Shown here one piece after another: positions 1 through 7,992 of a stretch of DNA of 64,000 nucleotides (its first letter is position 1; every line of letters begins with the position of its first letter). The stretch is from contig NZ_JBBBNV010000001.1 in the NCBI RefSeq assembly GCF_037137075.1, positions 1 through 64,000 on the forward strand, read 5' to 3'. The DNA comes from JBBBNV01 sp037137075. Lineage in GTDB: Bacteria; Bacillota; Bacilli; Paenibacillales; NBRC-103111. The position numbers and the translations under genes were made by a program. The notes under the pieces were generated by a model. The model was not told where the DNA came from and made no database searches. It saw only the letters and a list, made by a program, of their open reading frames with translations.

Positions 1-90
1 AAACAAGTGTTTGCGTTTATCGACTACTTCAACTCCACCATGGCCAAGCCTTTTAAATGGACTTATAAAGGCAAGGTTCTTTGCTTTTAA
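1..90 (+). mobile_element. IS630-family transposase, 3' fragment
   Basis: The first 30 codons are open and end in TAA at 88-90. The peptide contains FIDYFNSTMAKPFKWTYKG, which resembles the conserved C-terminus of IS630/Tc1-type transposases (AKPFKWTYTG). The rest of the element lies left of the window, so I cannot tell whether the gene is intact. I did not identify the terminal inverted repeat that should follow the stop codon. Confidence 0.75.
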
Positions 91-232
91 CTGTTGTTAT
101 ATTTAAGTTTTAGTGCACTAGTCGCTGTTTTACGGAAAATAGGAAGGAGGCGGCTGCCTGACTGGATCTGGCGGTCCGGGACCGGCTGTATTAAAATGAG
201 GATAAAACGCAGGATGTAAAGGAGAATCGCTA

Positions 233-508
233 ATGTGCCGCAGCATCAAAACACTGCATAACTTCGAACCGCCGGCAACGGAGGATGAAATTCAGGCAGC
301 CGCGCTGCAATTTGTACGAAAGCTGTCCGGCTTCACCAAGCCTTCCAAGGCCAATGAGGAGGCCTTTAGCCTTGCGGTGGAGCAGGTGGCCGCCGCTGCC
401 CGCAGCCTGCTGGATGCCCTCGTAACCAATGCGGAGCCCCGCAACCGGGAGACCGAAATAGAGCGGGCACGCGCCAAATCGGCCAAACGGTTCGGAACGG
501 AAATATGA
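233..508 (+). CDS. DUF2277 family protein
   Basis: A 91-residue protein beginning MCRSIKTLHNFEPPATEDEI and containing AALQFVRKLSGFTKPS. This is the usual start of DUF2277 proteins (MCRNIKTLFNFEPPATDDEI, RKVSGFTKPS), and the length is normal for the family. The ATG at 233 has an AAAGGAG ribosome binding site about 8 bases upstream. The family function is unknown; it is a small soluble protein with no membrane segment. It stands alone between a transposase tail and gene relics, so context gives no role. Confidence 0.85.
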   Translation: MCRSIKTLHNFEPPATEDEIQAAALQFVRKLSGFTKPSKANEEAFSLAVEQVAAAARSLLDALVTNAEPRNRETEIERARAKSAKRFGTEI

Positions 509-805
509 AACGAAATTCATCCGTCTGGCAGCGGCCGAATACGGCTTCAGCCTCCCTTGGGCCGCGTACTGTCATCGGATTTTTATAAGCCTCCTGCAAG
601 AGAACACGCCTTGAAGGCAGCGTTGGCCGAGATCAGGCTGGGAAGCGGCGTGTTGCTGCCGGGCGACATAGCCATCGAGTGAACACTGGGTACGAAGCTG
701 CAAGCGATGCGGAATTTAAAGGGTGAAAAACAGGAAGCTTCTGCAAGCTTCGCGACGTGAGGCGTGCTGCAGGCTTTGTCCTGACCTTGCCAGATTTGTG
801 CTTCA
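509..805. other. intergenic stretch with an unidentified open fragment
   Basis: No complete gene. A plus-strand frame running to a TGA near 679-681 reads PPAREHALKAALAEIRLGSG shortly before the stop and looks protein-like, but I cannot assign a family and see no start or ribosome binding site. It is probably the tail of a lost gene. Confidence 0.3.
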
Positions 806-838
806 GCCACATCTGTACCGGTACAGATGTGGCTTTTT
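806..838 (+). terminator. perfect palindrome with T-run, terminator-like
   Basis: GCCACATCTGTACC at 806-819 is followed directly by its exact reverse complement at 820-833, then TTTTTT. The RNA would form a long hairpin closed by a small loop, followed by U residues: a textbook intrinsic terminator. Nothing obvious upstream needs it, so it may have served a lost gene. Confidence 0.7.
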
Positions 839-960
839 TACATTGGGTGCAGGGAAGAACCTCGTTTACAATCAATGTACGCCGGCGGGAAGCATGCTGC
901 GCAGGACGTAAACGTTAGTCAAATTCGGAGACTTTCAACAGTCCTGTAGAGGTGATTCGT

Positions 961-1242
961 CATGTACACACTGGCAAAAGAGGAAATCGTCGCGTATTTG
1001 CAAAGCATCGGCAGGTGACACTGCACCGGGCGGGTGTCCAGCCTCCGGGAAGCGAGCCGCGAATCAATTCCTTTCATCTGGGGCTGACGGTTCACCTGCC
1101 GGATGAGCAGAATGCGCGCAGGTCGTGGATTATAGATACCGGGCTGGGCGACATGCCCTATGAGCCGCTTCCGCTGCAGCCGGGGACGTATGATCAGGGG
1201 CCGCTTCAATACAAAGTGGCGGCATCCGGTGTTGCCGGGAAT
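961..1242 (+). pseudogene. arylamine N-acetyltransferase relic
   Basis: An ATG at 961 opens MYTLAKEEIVAYLQSIGR and hits TGA after 18 codons. In a shifted frame, 1060-1230 encodes FHLGLTVHLPDEQ, then WIIDTGLGDMPYEPLPLQPG and YDQGPLQYKV. This matches the central part of arylamine N-acetyltransferases (WLVDVGFGD, EPLPL, QGPF.Y), whose catalytic Asp sits in the V/T-G-L/F-G-D region. The Cys and His regions and most of the protein are missing. I read it as a deleted, frameshifted relic; family assignment is by motif only. Confidence 0.5.
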
Positions 1243-1381
1243 GGAAGCGGTCATTGGAAAACCGGTAACGGGACGGAGCGGCGCGCAGCTTCCAAGCGAT
1301 AGGCTGTATACGGAGGACACAGCGGTCACTTACAGCATCATCCCGCACCAAAGCGGCTCGCGTTGCCTCCCTTCGTCAAGC

Positions 1382-1410
1382 TTGATCTTAAAAGAACGAT
1401 CATTTACAAT
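1382..1410 (+). promoter_or_regulatory. SigA-type promoter of the TetR gene, with operator-like palindrome
   Basis: TTGATC at 1382-1387 and TACAAT at 1405-1410 are 17 bases apart. The predicted transcript start, about 7 bases after the -10, coincides with the ATG at 1417, so the message may be leaderless. AACGATCATT inside the spacer is an imperfect palindrome and a plausible autoregulatory operator. Confidence 0.55.
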
Positions 1411-1416
1411 TGGGGC

Positions 1417-1989
1417 ATGAGACATAAGGACGAAACGAAAAGCGAGGCTATTTTTCAGGCCACGATTGAACTGCTGAATGAGATCGGATTCTCCGACATT
1501 TCCATCTCCAAAATTGCCAAAAGGGCCAACGTCTCTCCTGCAACCCTCTACATTCATTTCGAAAATAAGGAGGACATGCTGGCCAAGCTGTACTTCAGGG
1601 TCAAAGAGAAAATGAGCCGGCAGTTAATCGTGAACCTGGACGAGTCGATGTCTATGGAGCAGCTCATCGGCGCGATGATGCGGAATCTGCTTCATTTTGT
1701 GATGGATCATAGAGAAGATTTCCTGTTTATGGAGCAAATCTCCAACTCGCCGTTGTTCGATAAGCTGTGTCTGGACGATACCAAATGGATGTTCAAGCCG
1801 CTGCTGGCCTACATTGAGCAGGGGATACAGAACGGGACGCTGAAGCAGATTCATACGTTTCAGCTGCTGTCGTATTGTTACTTCCCTGTTACGCTGCTGG
1901 CCAAGGAGTATTTCAAGGGCCGAGCGGAAATTACCGAGCAGGCGGTGCAGGATATGATCCGTATGAGCTGGGATGCTGTCAGAGCCTAG
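1417..1989 (+). CDS. TetR/AcrR family transcriptional regulator
   Basis: A 190-residue protein with an N-terminal TetR helix-turn-helix: EAIFQATIELLNEIGFSDIS then ISKIAKRANVSPATLYIHFE (residues about 9-50), followed by a helical ligand-binding domain. The length is typical. I start at ATG 1417; an in-frame TTG at 1363 would add 18 residues but lies upstream of a good promoter whose -10 ends at 1410. There is no separate Shine-Dalgarno, consistent with leaderless translation. The likely role is repression of its own promoter and possibly of a nearby exporter. The neighbouring region is full of relics, so its original target may be lost. The ligand is unknown. Confidence 0.88.
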   Translation: MRHKDETKSEAIFQATIELLNEIGFSDISISKIAKRANVSPATLYIHFENKEDMLAKLYFRVKEKMSRQLIVNLDESMSMEQLIGAMMRNLLHFVMDHREDFLFMEQISNSPLFDKLCLDDTKWMFKPLLAYIEQGIQNGTLKQIHTFQLLSYCYFPVTLLAKEYFKGRAEITEQAVQDMIRMSWDAVRA

Positions 1990-2053
1990 GTGCTCGCTTC
2001 GTCGCTTCCTGTCGGAACAATGCAGAACGGCGATTTTTCGTGAGAAAGAAATC

Positions 2054-2084
2054 AGCCTGACGGCGCGGCCGCAGGCTTTTTTTG
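2054..2084 (+). terminator. intrinsic terminator after the TetR gene
   Basis: AGCCTG at 2054-2059 pairs with CAGGCT at 2072-2077 around a GC-rich loop, followed by a run of T. It lies about 65 bases after the TetR stop codon. Confidence 0.6.
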
Positions 2085-2280
2085 TTATGCATAGATTGCG
2101 GTCCCAGCTTCGCGAAGCCGCTGTTTTTTTGATTATTGGGTTTCAGTGACTTCCGGCCTTCTAAGGCGAAGCGGTGTCGTGTGATCGACCGACCGCCGTC
2201 ATGCAGCGAAGCACCGCGCGCGGTGCGGAGTGGTAAGAGGGAGTCAATTAGGCGGATCAACCCAAGTGCACCCTAACACT

Positions 2281-2452
2281 CGCCTAAAAGCAGACGCGGA
2301 TGATAGCGGGGAGAACCGGTCAAACAAAGCCGCTGTGCTTCCAGCGGCAGTACCATACCGAGCGCGTATCTGCCCGGAGAGCCGAACAAGCGAGCTGAAC
2401 CGCAGCACTCCCCAGCCCCGCCTAAAAGCAGATGCCCATTGCGATAGGGAGA
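2281..2452. repeat. imperfect direct repeat pair of about 34 bases
   Basis: CGCCTAAAAGCAGACGC at 2281 and CGCCTAAAAGCAGATGC at 2419 start two related 34-base segments that both end in GGGAGA or GGGGAGA. They sit 138 bases apart in non-coding DNA. Their origin is unknown; they may be part of a decayed duplicated unit. Confidence 0.4.
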
Positions 2453-2564
2453 TTCGTTCAGGCCGGCTTGTCCGCAATGCTTCTCGTTCCGAAGTTGACC
2501 GCAGTCAACTGAGCAAGCCTTTGCGCGGATGGCTGCTTGAAGCAATTGGCTTGGCATCCACACC

Positions 2565-2760
2565 CTACAGCTTGCGCTCGTTCACCATACCGGCGAAGGC
2601 GGCGAAGGCTTTGCTGGTGTACTGATCCTTACGGCGGGCCAGATTCGTGCTGGTATATCTCAGCTTCTCCGGGATCGGATACGTTGCCAGCGTCTGATCG
2701 TCGCCTGTCAGTACAGATGCAGGCAGCAGCGTAGAGGCCAGGCCGAACCGCCCGCAGCCC
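2565..2760 (-). pseudogene. LysR-type regulator, C-terminal relic
   Basis: Reading leftward, an open frame of about 65 codons ends at TAG (2567-2565). It encodes GLASTLLPASVLTGDD, then KLRYTSTNLARRKDQYTSKA and FAAFAGMVNERKL. This is the typical end of a LysR substrate-binding domain (G.ALLP.S, AF..F..MV). No helix-turn-helix half is found nearby, so it is a truncated relic. It is not a copy of the second LysR relic at 37536-38139, which has a different C-terminus. Confidence 0.6.
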
Positions 2761-3217
2761 GCCCGGAACCGTCACTAACGCCATTGCAGGGCGCAGTGAA
2801 GTGACGGGGACCTTCCGCGCCTTCGATATCGACGAGCGCGCCTTGCCGGTCAGCGCCCGTTTTTTTGCCGATTTGGCTGCAGCGGAGCTAATACGGTTGG
2901 CCGGTCCGGCGGTGAGCTAGCATGCGGTCCATCGGCCGGCTGCCGGGATGCAACAGAGCAATACGCACGGGAAGCTGTGCGGCTGCATGGATGGATAATT
3001 AGCAAACGGATGCCCGGTGTAATCCGGGCTGTGAAGCCTTTCTTTTCCTGCCAGACGGGGAAAGAGGGGCTTTGCTGCTTCCGAGGCATGTCTTCGCGCA
3101 GGCACGTAGTGGAGCCTTCGCTGCGGTATCGCCAGCGTATCGCCATTTCACCGCCGGGAAAACCCGGTTTACACAGCCGGGGGATGTGCTGTAAGCTTAA
3201 TGGTGACGGAGGTGGAT
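2761..3217. other. non-coding stretch upstream of the ABC exporter
   Basis: No supported gene. A plus-strand frame at about 2805-2920 reads GTFRAFDIDERALPVSARFF before a TAG; it is protein-like but I cannot place it. A promoter for the following exporter operon must lie here or further upstream, but I see no convincing -35/-10 pair. Confidence 0.3.
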
Positions 3218-5371
3218 ATGAAATCCAATTTTGTACGGACGATGCTGAAGCATTTTGCTTCCTATAAGCTGCTGTGCGTTGTCTTTGTGATCAGCCTTTT
3301 GGTGGAGGTGGCTTATGCGGTTGCGGCCCCCCTCAGCTTGAAATATTTAGTGGACGAAGCCTTCCTGCCGAAGGATTTTCAGGTGTTTGTTCTCATTCTG
3401 GTCATCCTGCTTGGCGGCGGCTTCATCAATATTTGCGCCGGCTTGTGCGGGGACTATTCTCTGGGCCGGCTGAGCGGCGAAGTCATTCAGAAGCTGAGAA
3501 CCGAGCTGTTCCTCCACCTGCAAAAGCAATCGTTTTCATTTTACCGGCGCTACCGGGTAGGGGATCTGGTGACACGCTTTGCAGCGGACATGGGCGCCAT
3601 TGAGAGAGTCATTCGCGTCTCGTCGCCGTTTTTCCTCAAAGAAACGCTCAGCTTGCTGCTGGGGCTGGCAATGCTGTTTTCCATTGAATGGAAGCTTACG
3701 CTTGCGGTTCTTCTAGGATCCATACTTCTGTTTGCGGGTCCCAAGCTGCTGCAAAAGCGGGCGGAAACCGCAAATACAAGCTACAAGGAAGCCCAGGAGC
3801 GCTTCTCCAATACGATTGACGAGATGGTCAAGGGGCACAAAACGATTAAAGGCCTCCACCAGCAGCAGCGGTTCGAGCAAAGGGCCCGCATGCATATTCG
3901 GGAGCTGCTTTCCTTCGGCTTTCATCTGCATTTCATCACCTCGCTGATGGAGCGGCTGCCGCTGACAGCCCTGCTCATTCTGAACGGCATCATGATGGGG
4001 CTGGGCGGGTATTTCATTTTTCATGATGAAATGACGATTGGCGGCTTCATGGCTTTTTTCACGCTGTTTATGGGGGTCGGTCAGGCGGGATCAAACTTGT
4101 CGCTGCTGCTTCCGAACCTGATCGATTCCAGCATCAGCTTCCGGCGGATCGGTGAAATTGCTGCGCAGGAGCCTGCCTTGAAGGAGCCTGACAATCCGGT
4201 AGAGCTAAGCTCCCCCATCACTTCCATCCGGATGGACCAAGTCACCTTTGGCTACACGGACGAAACCGACCAGCTTCGGGAAGTCAGCCTGTCTATCGCG
4301 GCGGGAAGCTATGTCGCGTTTGTCGGGCCAAGCGGATCGGGAAAAAGCACAGCGCTTCAGCTGCTGTCGCGGTTCTATGATCCCGGTCACGGCACGGTCG
4401 CGATTAACGGGGCTGATCTGCGAGGCGTCAGTGAAGCTTCCTTAAGAAAGCTGTCGGCTATGGTGACGCAGGAAAGCTTCCTGTTCAATACAACAATCCG
4501 GGACAATCTGCTGCTTGACGGGGCAGATGTGACCGAGGAGAAGATGGTGGAAGCGGCGAAGCAGGCAAGCATTCATCAGATCATCATCAGCTGGCCGGAG
4601 GGCTATGACACACCTGTTCATCATGAAGGGGGCTCCTTGTCGGGCGGTGAACGCCAGCGGCTAAGTATTGCGCGGGCACTGCTCCGCAAGCCGGAGCTGC
4701 TGCTGCTCGACGAGGTCACGTCCGCGCTCGATCCTGTGACGGAGGCGGAGATTAACGGCCTAATCCAGCAGCTTCGCGGCGATAAAACGATTATATCCGT
4801 AACGCATCGCCTGGACGCGGTGGTGAACGCCGATCACATCTATGTGTTCAAGGAAGGCCGGATTGTTGAGGATGGCACGCACTCGGAGCTGTTGAAGCAT
4901 AGCGGCCTTTATCATCAGCTGTGGGAGAAGCAGCACGGGTTTCATTTGTCCAATGACGGGCTTCATGCCACAGTGGACGGCGAGCGGCTGGCCAGGCTGC
5001 CCTTCTTCAAGGGGATTGCCCCGTCGATGCTTCATGATGTAGCCGCGCTTTTTTCAACGGAAACCTTGAAGGAAGGCGAGACGGTCATGCATGAGGGAGA
5101 AGAGGGGAATAAGTTCTACATCATCGTCCGCGGGAAGTTCGAAATACTGAAACGGCTTCCCGGAGAAGGGGAGATGCGGGTAGCGGTGCTCCAGGACGGG
5201 GATTATTTTGGCGAGATTGCCCTGCTCCGAAACATCCCCCGGACCGCCACTGTCAAATCGCTTAGCCATTCGGTGCTGCTTTCTATACGGCGGGAAGTAT
5301 TCCACCGGCTTACCGGAGCATATCCGCAGCTTCTGCATGCGCTCGAGCAGACGTTATTACAGCGGCTTTGA
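3218..5371 (+). CDS. ABC exporter fused to a C-terminal cyclic-nucleotide-binding domain
   Basis: A 717-residue protein. Residues about 10-310 form a six-helix type I exporter membrane domain. Residues about 335-570 are the ATPase, with Walker A GPSGSGKST, signature LSGGERQRLSIARAL and Walker B LLLLDEVTSALD. Residues about 595-715 are a CAP_ED domain with FYIIVRGKFEI and a phosphate-binding-cassette-like FGEIALLRNIPRTATV, keeping the Glu and Arg that usually bind cyclic nucleotide. ATG 3218 is chosen because GGAGGTGG precedes it by about 5 bases; ATG 3200 is an alternative. It probably exports a peptide or lipid-like substrate, with activity or localisation gated by the C-terminal domain. It heads an operon with two GNAT-like proteins and a tiny peptide gene, which suggests peptide export. 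Substrate and ligand are unknown. Confidence 0.9.
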   Translation: MKSNFVRTMLKHFASYKLLCVVFVISLLVEVAYAVAAPLSLKYLVDEAFLPKDFQVFVLILVILLGGGFINICAGLCGDYSLGRLSGEVIQKLRTELFLHLQKQSFSFYRRYRVGDLVTRFAADMGAIERVIRVSSPFFLKETLSLLLGLAMLFSIEWKLTLAVLLGSILLFAGPKLLQKRAETANTSYKEAQERFSNTIDEMVKGHKTIKGLHQQQRFEQRARMHIRELLSFGFHLHFITSLMERLPLTALLILNGIMMGLGGYFIFHDEMTIGGFMAFFTLFMGVGQAGSNLSLLLPNLIDSSISFRRIGEIAAQEPALKEPDNPVELSSPITSIRMDQVTFGYTDETDQLREVSLSIAAGSYVAFVGPSGSGKSTALQLLSRFYDPGHGTVAINGADLRGVSEASLRKLSAMVTQESFLFNTTIRDNLLLDGADVTEEKMVEAAKQASIHQIIISWPEGYDTPVHHEGGSLSGGERQRLSIARALLRKPELLLLDEVTSALDPVTEAEINGLIQQLRGDKTIISVTHRLDAVVNADHIYVFKEGRIVEDGTHSELLKHSGLYHQLWEKQHGFHLSNDGLHATVDGERLARLPFFKGIAPSMLHDVAALFSTETLKEGETVMHEGEEGNKFYIIVRGKFEILKRLPGEGEMRVAVLQDGDYFGEIALLRNIPRTATVKSLSHSVLLSIRREVFHRLTGAYPQLLHALEQTLLQRL

Positions 5372-5443
5372 ACAACGTTAAACGAACCGGGGCATTATGC
5401 TGCTTCGGAGAATGCGAACCGGAAAGGAGGTTTAAGCAAGTCG

Positions 5444-5953
5444 ATGCATTTCAAGCCATGCACCAGCGACGAGGATTTCGCCAATTTCAGTCTGTTTTTT
5501 CTTGAGAACAAGCATGATTTGCACCCTTCTTTAAGTGTGCTTGATGGGGTAACACTTATTTATTCGTACTTGACCGAAGGCTATTTGTGCCAGATCGCCG
5601 ACGAGAATGGACGAGTGAGGGGGATATCGGCGTATTACCACGGAACCCGGGAGAATGAATTTCTTGATAAAGATGTGGTTTACTTCGATATGGCTATTCT
5701 TGATCAATCGCTCCGGCGTTCCAGAGTATTCATGAAGTCGTTCAGTTCGATGGTATTTCATATTGCCGAGACGCACCCGGAGGTACAGGAATTGCGACTG
5801 GCTGCGCTATCGGACAACGCGTATTTGTGCGGGATGTACGCCAAATTGACTCGAAGTAGCTACAAACGGGAAGGCGCCATAGGTGAAGAAACGGTGTTTT
5901 GTGTGAAAATTAACGAAATTTGCTCTATGCTAAAAAAATACAATCGCGTATAA
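5444..5953 (+). CDS. GNAT-like protein (first of two paralogs)
   Basis: A 169-residue protein, MHFKPCTSDEDF onward. It has the layout of a GNAT acyltransferase: a central strand with GRVRGISAYYHGTR, then DKDVVYFDMAILDQSLRRSR resembling the strand-4 and pyrophosphate-loop region, and a helical SMVFHIAETHPEVQELRLAA. A classic Q/RxxGxG/A acetyl-CoA loop is not clear, so catalytic activity is uncertain. It is paralogous to 6106-6624 by similar length, order of segments and matching phrases. It lies 72 bases after the exporter, with AAAGGAGG about 13 bases before the ATG, a somewhat long gap. The role is inferred only from context: modifying or binding the product exported by the ABC protein. Confidence 0.65.
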   Translation: MHFKPCTSDEDFANFSLFFLENKHDLHPSLSVLDGVTLIYSYLTEGYLCQIADENGRVRGISAYYHGTRENEFLDKDVVYFDMAILDQSLRRSRVFMKSFSSMVFHIAETHPEVQELRLAALSDNAYLCGMYAKLTRSSYKREGAIGEETVFCVKINEICSMLKKYNRV

Positions 5954-6004
5954 TATGAAGCAAGGAAGTTCCATAATTTTTACGTGAAAAAGGAGGCGGG
6001 TCAC

Positions 6005-6103
6005 ATGATCCCACCACTCGGATTTGGTCAAAAATCGACCAAAGGCAGCGGCTTTGGCAAAATCGTTATTATCAATGATTCTTTGAGAGCACAACCGAAA
6101 TAA
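6005..6103 (+). CDS. 32-residue basic glycine-rich peptide, candidate exported or RiPP peptide
   Basis: An ATG at 6005 follows an excellent AAAAAGGAGG (about 5989-5997) and runs 32 codons to TAA at 6101-6103. The peptide starts MIPPLGFGQK, has a Gly/Ser/Lys core KGSGFGKIVIIND and ends RAQPK, with four Lys, two Arg-or-Lys-rich patches and one Asp. The next gene starts two bases after this stop, so the two are almost certainly translationally coupled. No signal peptide, Cys or double-glycine leader is visible. Its position between two GNAT-like paralogs, in an operon led by an exporter, makes it a candidate precursor or signal peptide. It could instead be only a translational leader for the following gene. 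Confidence 0.6.
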   Translation: MIPPLGFGQKSTKGSGFGKIVIINDSLRAQPK

Positions 6104-6105
6104 CA

Positions 6106-6624
6106 GTGTACTTTGAATTTCGTCCTTGTGAATTGGAGAAGCACTTTGACGCGTATGTCAGGTTTTTGATTCAGCATCATGCTGAGTTGAACCTGCCATA
6201 CGCGTTTCCCGTGAAGCTGAGCTTTTTGTGCAGTCCGCTGATGTTTGGCAAGGCGTTGCGCATTATGGATGAAGAGACGTATGAAATGGTTGGAGCGGCG
6301 GGCTTTGTGCTTGGCACAGGAGCCAACCATTATGAGGATCGGGAAATATGCCAGGTGGAGGTTGCCTTTATCCGGAAGGAGTACCGGTCATCGCCCTTGT
6401 TTGTCCAATTGCTGGAATCGCTGGTAGCCACAATGAAGGAAGCCAATCCCGACTTGGCGCAGGTTCAATTCTGGGTCCCTGCGGAACAGAAGGATCTCGA
6501 TCGGCTTTGCTCCAAATTTCTCGCTTTGCCCGGTTCAGTCAAATCCGTTGTGAACAAGTTGGCGTTTTATACCGTTCCGTTTCCAGCGCTGGAGGCATAT
6601 TGCCGGCGTTTGAAACGGGCTTAG
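6106..6624 (+). CDS. GNAT-like protein (second of two paralogs)
   Basis: A 172-residue protein starting at GTG 6106, two bases after the stop of the 32-residue peptide gene, with no strong ribosome binding site of its own, so translation probably depends on coupling. It shows GNAT-like order: EMVGAAGFVLGTG on the central strand, then CQVEVAFIRKEYRSSPLF, where the acetyl-CoA loop region would be, and a helix LLESLVATMKEANPDLAQ. It aligns end to end with the paralog at 5444-5953. The family is not identified more precisely. It is the last gene before an intrinsic terminator at 6640. Confidence 0.65.
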   Translation: MYFEFRPCELEKHFDAYVRFLIQHHAELNLPYAFPVKLSFLCSPLMFGKALRIMDEETYEMVGAAGFVLGTGANHYEDREICQVEVAFIRKEYRSSPLFVQLLESLVATMKEANPDLAQVQFWVPAEQKDLDRLCSKFLALPGSVKSVVNKLAFYTVPFPALEAYCRRLKRA

Positions 6625-6639
6625 CCATCAGTATGAAGA

Positions 6640-6667
6640 GACCTTCCGAAGCTGCGAAGGTCTTTTT
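6640..6667 (+). terminator. intrinsic terminator closing the exporter/GNAT/peptide operon
   Basis: GACCTTC at 6640-6646 pairs with GAAGGTC at 6656-6662, followed by TTTTT. It lies 16 bases after the last stop codon. Confidence 0.8.
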
Positions 6668-6818
6668 GTGTTTGGTCCTGCATGTCATGAGAAAGCGGCG
6701 CCGTAAGCCAAGGTCCTGTATCCATGCATAATTCGGGGAAAAAGGGTCTTGTTTCCCCCGCCCGCCCCGATTATAGCTCTGCAAATACGACGCTGCACCG
6801 GGTAAAGGTTATCCTGCT

Positions 6819-7421
6819 CTATCTTTCCCGTGAACGAATGCTTGTCAGCTTAAACAGAATATAAATCGCCGCCAGGGTGCTCAGAAGCCACAAGAAATAA
6901 ATCCCGTATTTGTAAATAAGCATTCCGACTTGCGGGACATCGCTGCCCAGGAACCGGCCGAGCATAAAAAACAGCAGCGTCCACACAAAGCCGGTGATGT
7001 AGGAGTAGCATGCATACCGCCAAAAGCTCATATTGTTAATTCCGGCCAGATACGGGACCACATGCCGGACGACAGGGAGGAAGTAGCTGAAGCTCAAGGC
7101 GAAATTGCCGTATTTTTGTATCAGATTTTCGGAGATGCGGATGTACTTGTCCATATTCTTTTTTCGTCTGATTTTGTCCAGGATCGGTGCGCCTGCAAAT
7201 TTGCCAAGCACGTAGCCCAAGGATAAGCCGGTGACTACCCCCAAGTAGGTGACTAGAAAGGCGGGAACCGGTTTCAACAATCCCATCGTCGTCACGGCGC
7301 CGCCGGTCATCACGATCACCTCGTCCGGTATCGGCATCCCTACAATGCCCAGCCAGAGGGCGAAGAACAATGCCGCATAGCCGGCATGTTCTATCCATTC
7401 CAGCAACTGGCTATATTCCAT
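6819..7421 (-). CDS. DedA family membrane protein
   Basis: A 200-residue integral membrane protein of the DedA/SNARE-associated family. Hallmarks seen are a hydrophobic N-terminus with GIVGMPIPDEVIVMTGG, the central GLSLGYVLGKFAG, and SYFLPVVRHVVPYLAGINNM (the usual F.PGVR....AG position). Family members act in the cytoplasmic membrane in envelope homeostasis, and some are lipid (undecaprenyl-phosphate or phospholipid) flippases; no specific substrate is implied here. The gene overlaps the end of the upstream methyltransferase gene by 11 bases, so the two form an operon. A second DedA paralog lies at 30625-31233. Confidence 0.88.
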   Translation of the reverse strand: MEYSQLLEWIEHAGYAALFFALWLGIVGMPIPDEVIVMTGGAVTTMGLLKPVPAFLVTYLGVVTGLSLGYVLGKFAGAPILDKIRRKKNMDKYIRISENLIQKYGNFALSFSYFLPVVRHVVPYLAGINNMSFWRYACYSYITGFVWTLLFFMLGRFLGSDVPQVGMLIYKYGIYFLWLLSTLAAIYILFKLTSIRSRER

Positions 7422-7992
7422 GACCAGTACCTTTTTTGCGGCAAATATAGATGAAGGCTGGCGGGATGTTCAAAAGCACCATTCGAATGGCTTCAACATC
7501 GAAATAGTCGGCTAGCTGCTCCTTCATTTGCAGGGAATATTGGAAGGCGATAAATTGGCCGTTCGGCTTCAGCGACAGCTGGATTTGCTCCAATAATTGA
7601 TCGCGGATCGCCTGAGGGAAATTAAAGTAAGGCAGCCCGCTAATAATACAGTCAAGCCTGTCGACCCCTTTTTCCTTCAAGGCGGAGGTGAGCTCCGTGG
7701 CTTCAGCATAGTGATGATAATGCGGGTAGCTGGCCATCAGTCGGCTCCTTAATTCATAGTCCTTCTCGAACAAGAATACATGGGCGCCCGGGGTTATAAT
7801 CCGGTACAGATACTGGGTGATGGCTCCGGTACCCGGTCCCAGCTCGGCCACCTTCAGGGCTGGCCTGGAATCGACGGCGCTGAGCATGCGATGGGCCAAA
7901 AATCTGGAGCTTGGGATTACGCTTCCAATTTGCTTCGGAGATTGAATGAATTTTTGCAGAAACAATAGCTTGTTCTGGACATAGGTAGACAT
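7411..7992 (-). CDS. class I SAM methyltransferase, phospholipid N-methyltransferase/Erm-like
   Basis: A 193-residue protein. The N-terminus LFLQKFIQSPKQIGSVIPSS is typical of phospholipid N-methyltransferase (PmtA-like) and rRNA dimethylase-like proteins. SAM motif I is VAELGPGTGAITQYL, followed by an acidic residue in FLFEKDYEL; the post-I region has CIISGLPYFNFP (the NLPY position). I start at ATG 7992, which has GGGAGG 9 bases upstream; an in-frame TTG at 8001 is less likely. It overlaps the DedA gene, suggesting a membrane-lipid function for the pair. The choice between lipid and RNA substrate is not settled by sequence alone. Confidence 0.8.
   Translation of the reverse strand: MSTYVQNKLLFLQKFIQSPKQIGSVIPSSRFLAHRMLSAVDSRPALKVAELGPGTGAITQYLYRIITPGAHVFLFEKDYELRSRLMASYPHYHHYAEATELTSALKEKGVDRLDCIISGLPYFNFPQAIRDQLLEQIQLSLKPNGQFIAFQYSLQMKEQLADYFDVEAIRMVLLNIPPAFIYICRKKGTGHGI

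Noticed and set aside
2230..2625. 131-codon plus-strand open frame
   Set aside because: It runs through repeats and antisense to the LysR relic, has a composition of random GC-rich frame, and lacks a ribosome binding site.
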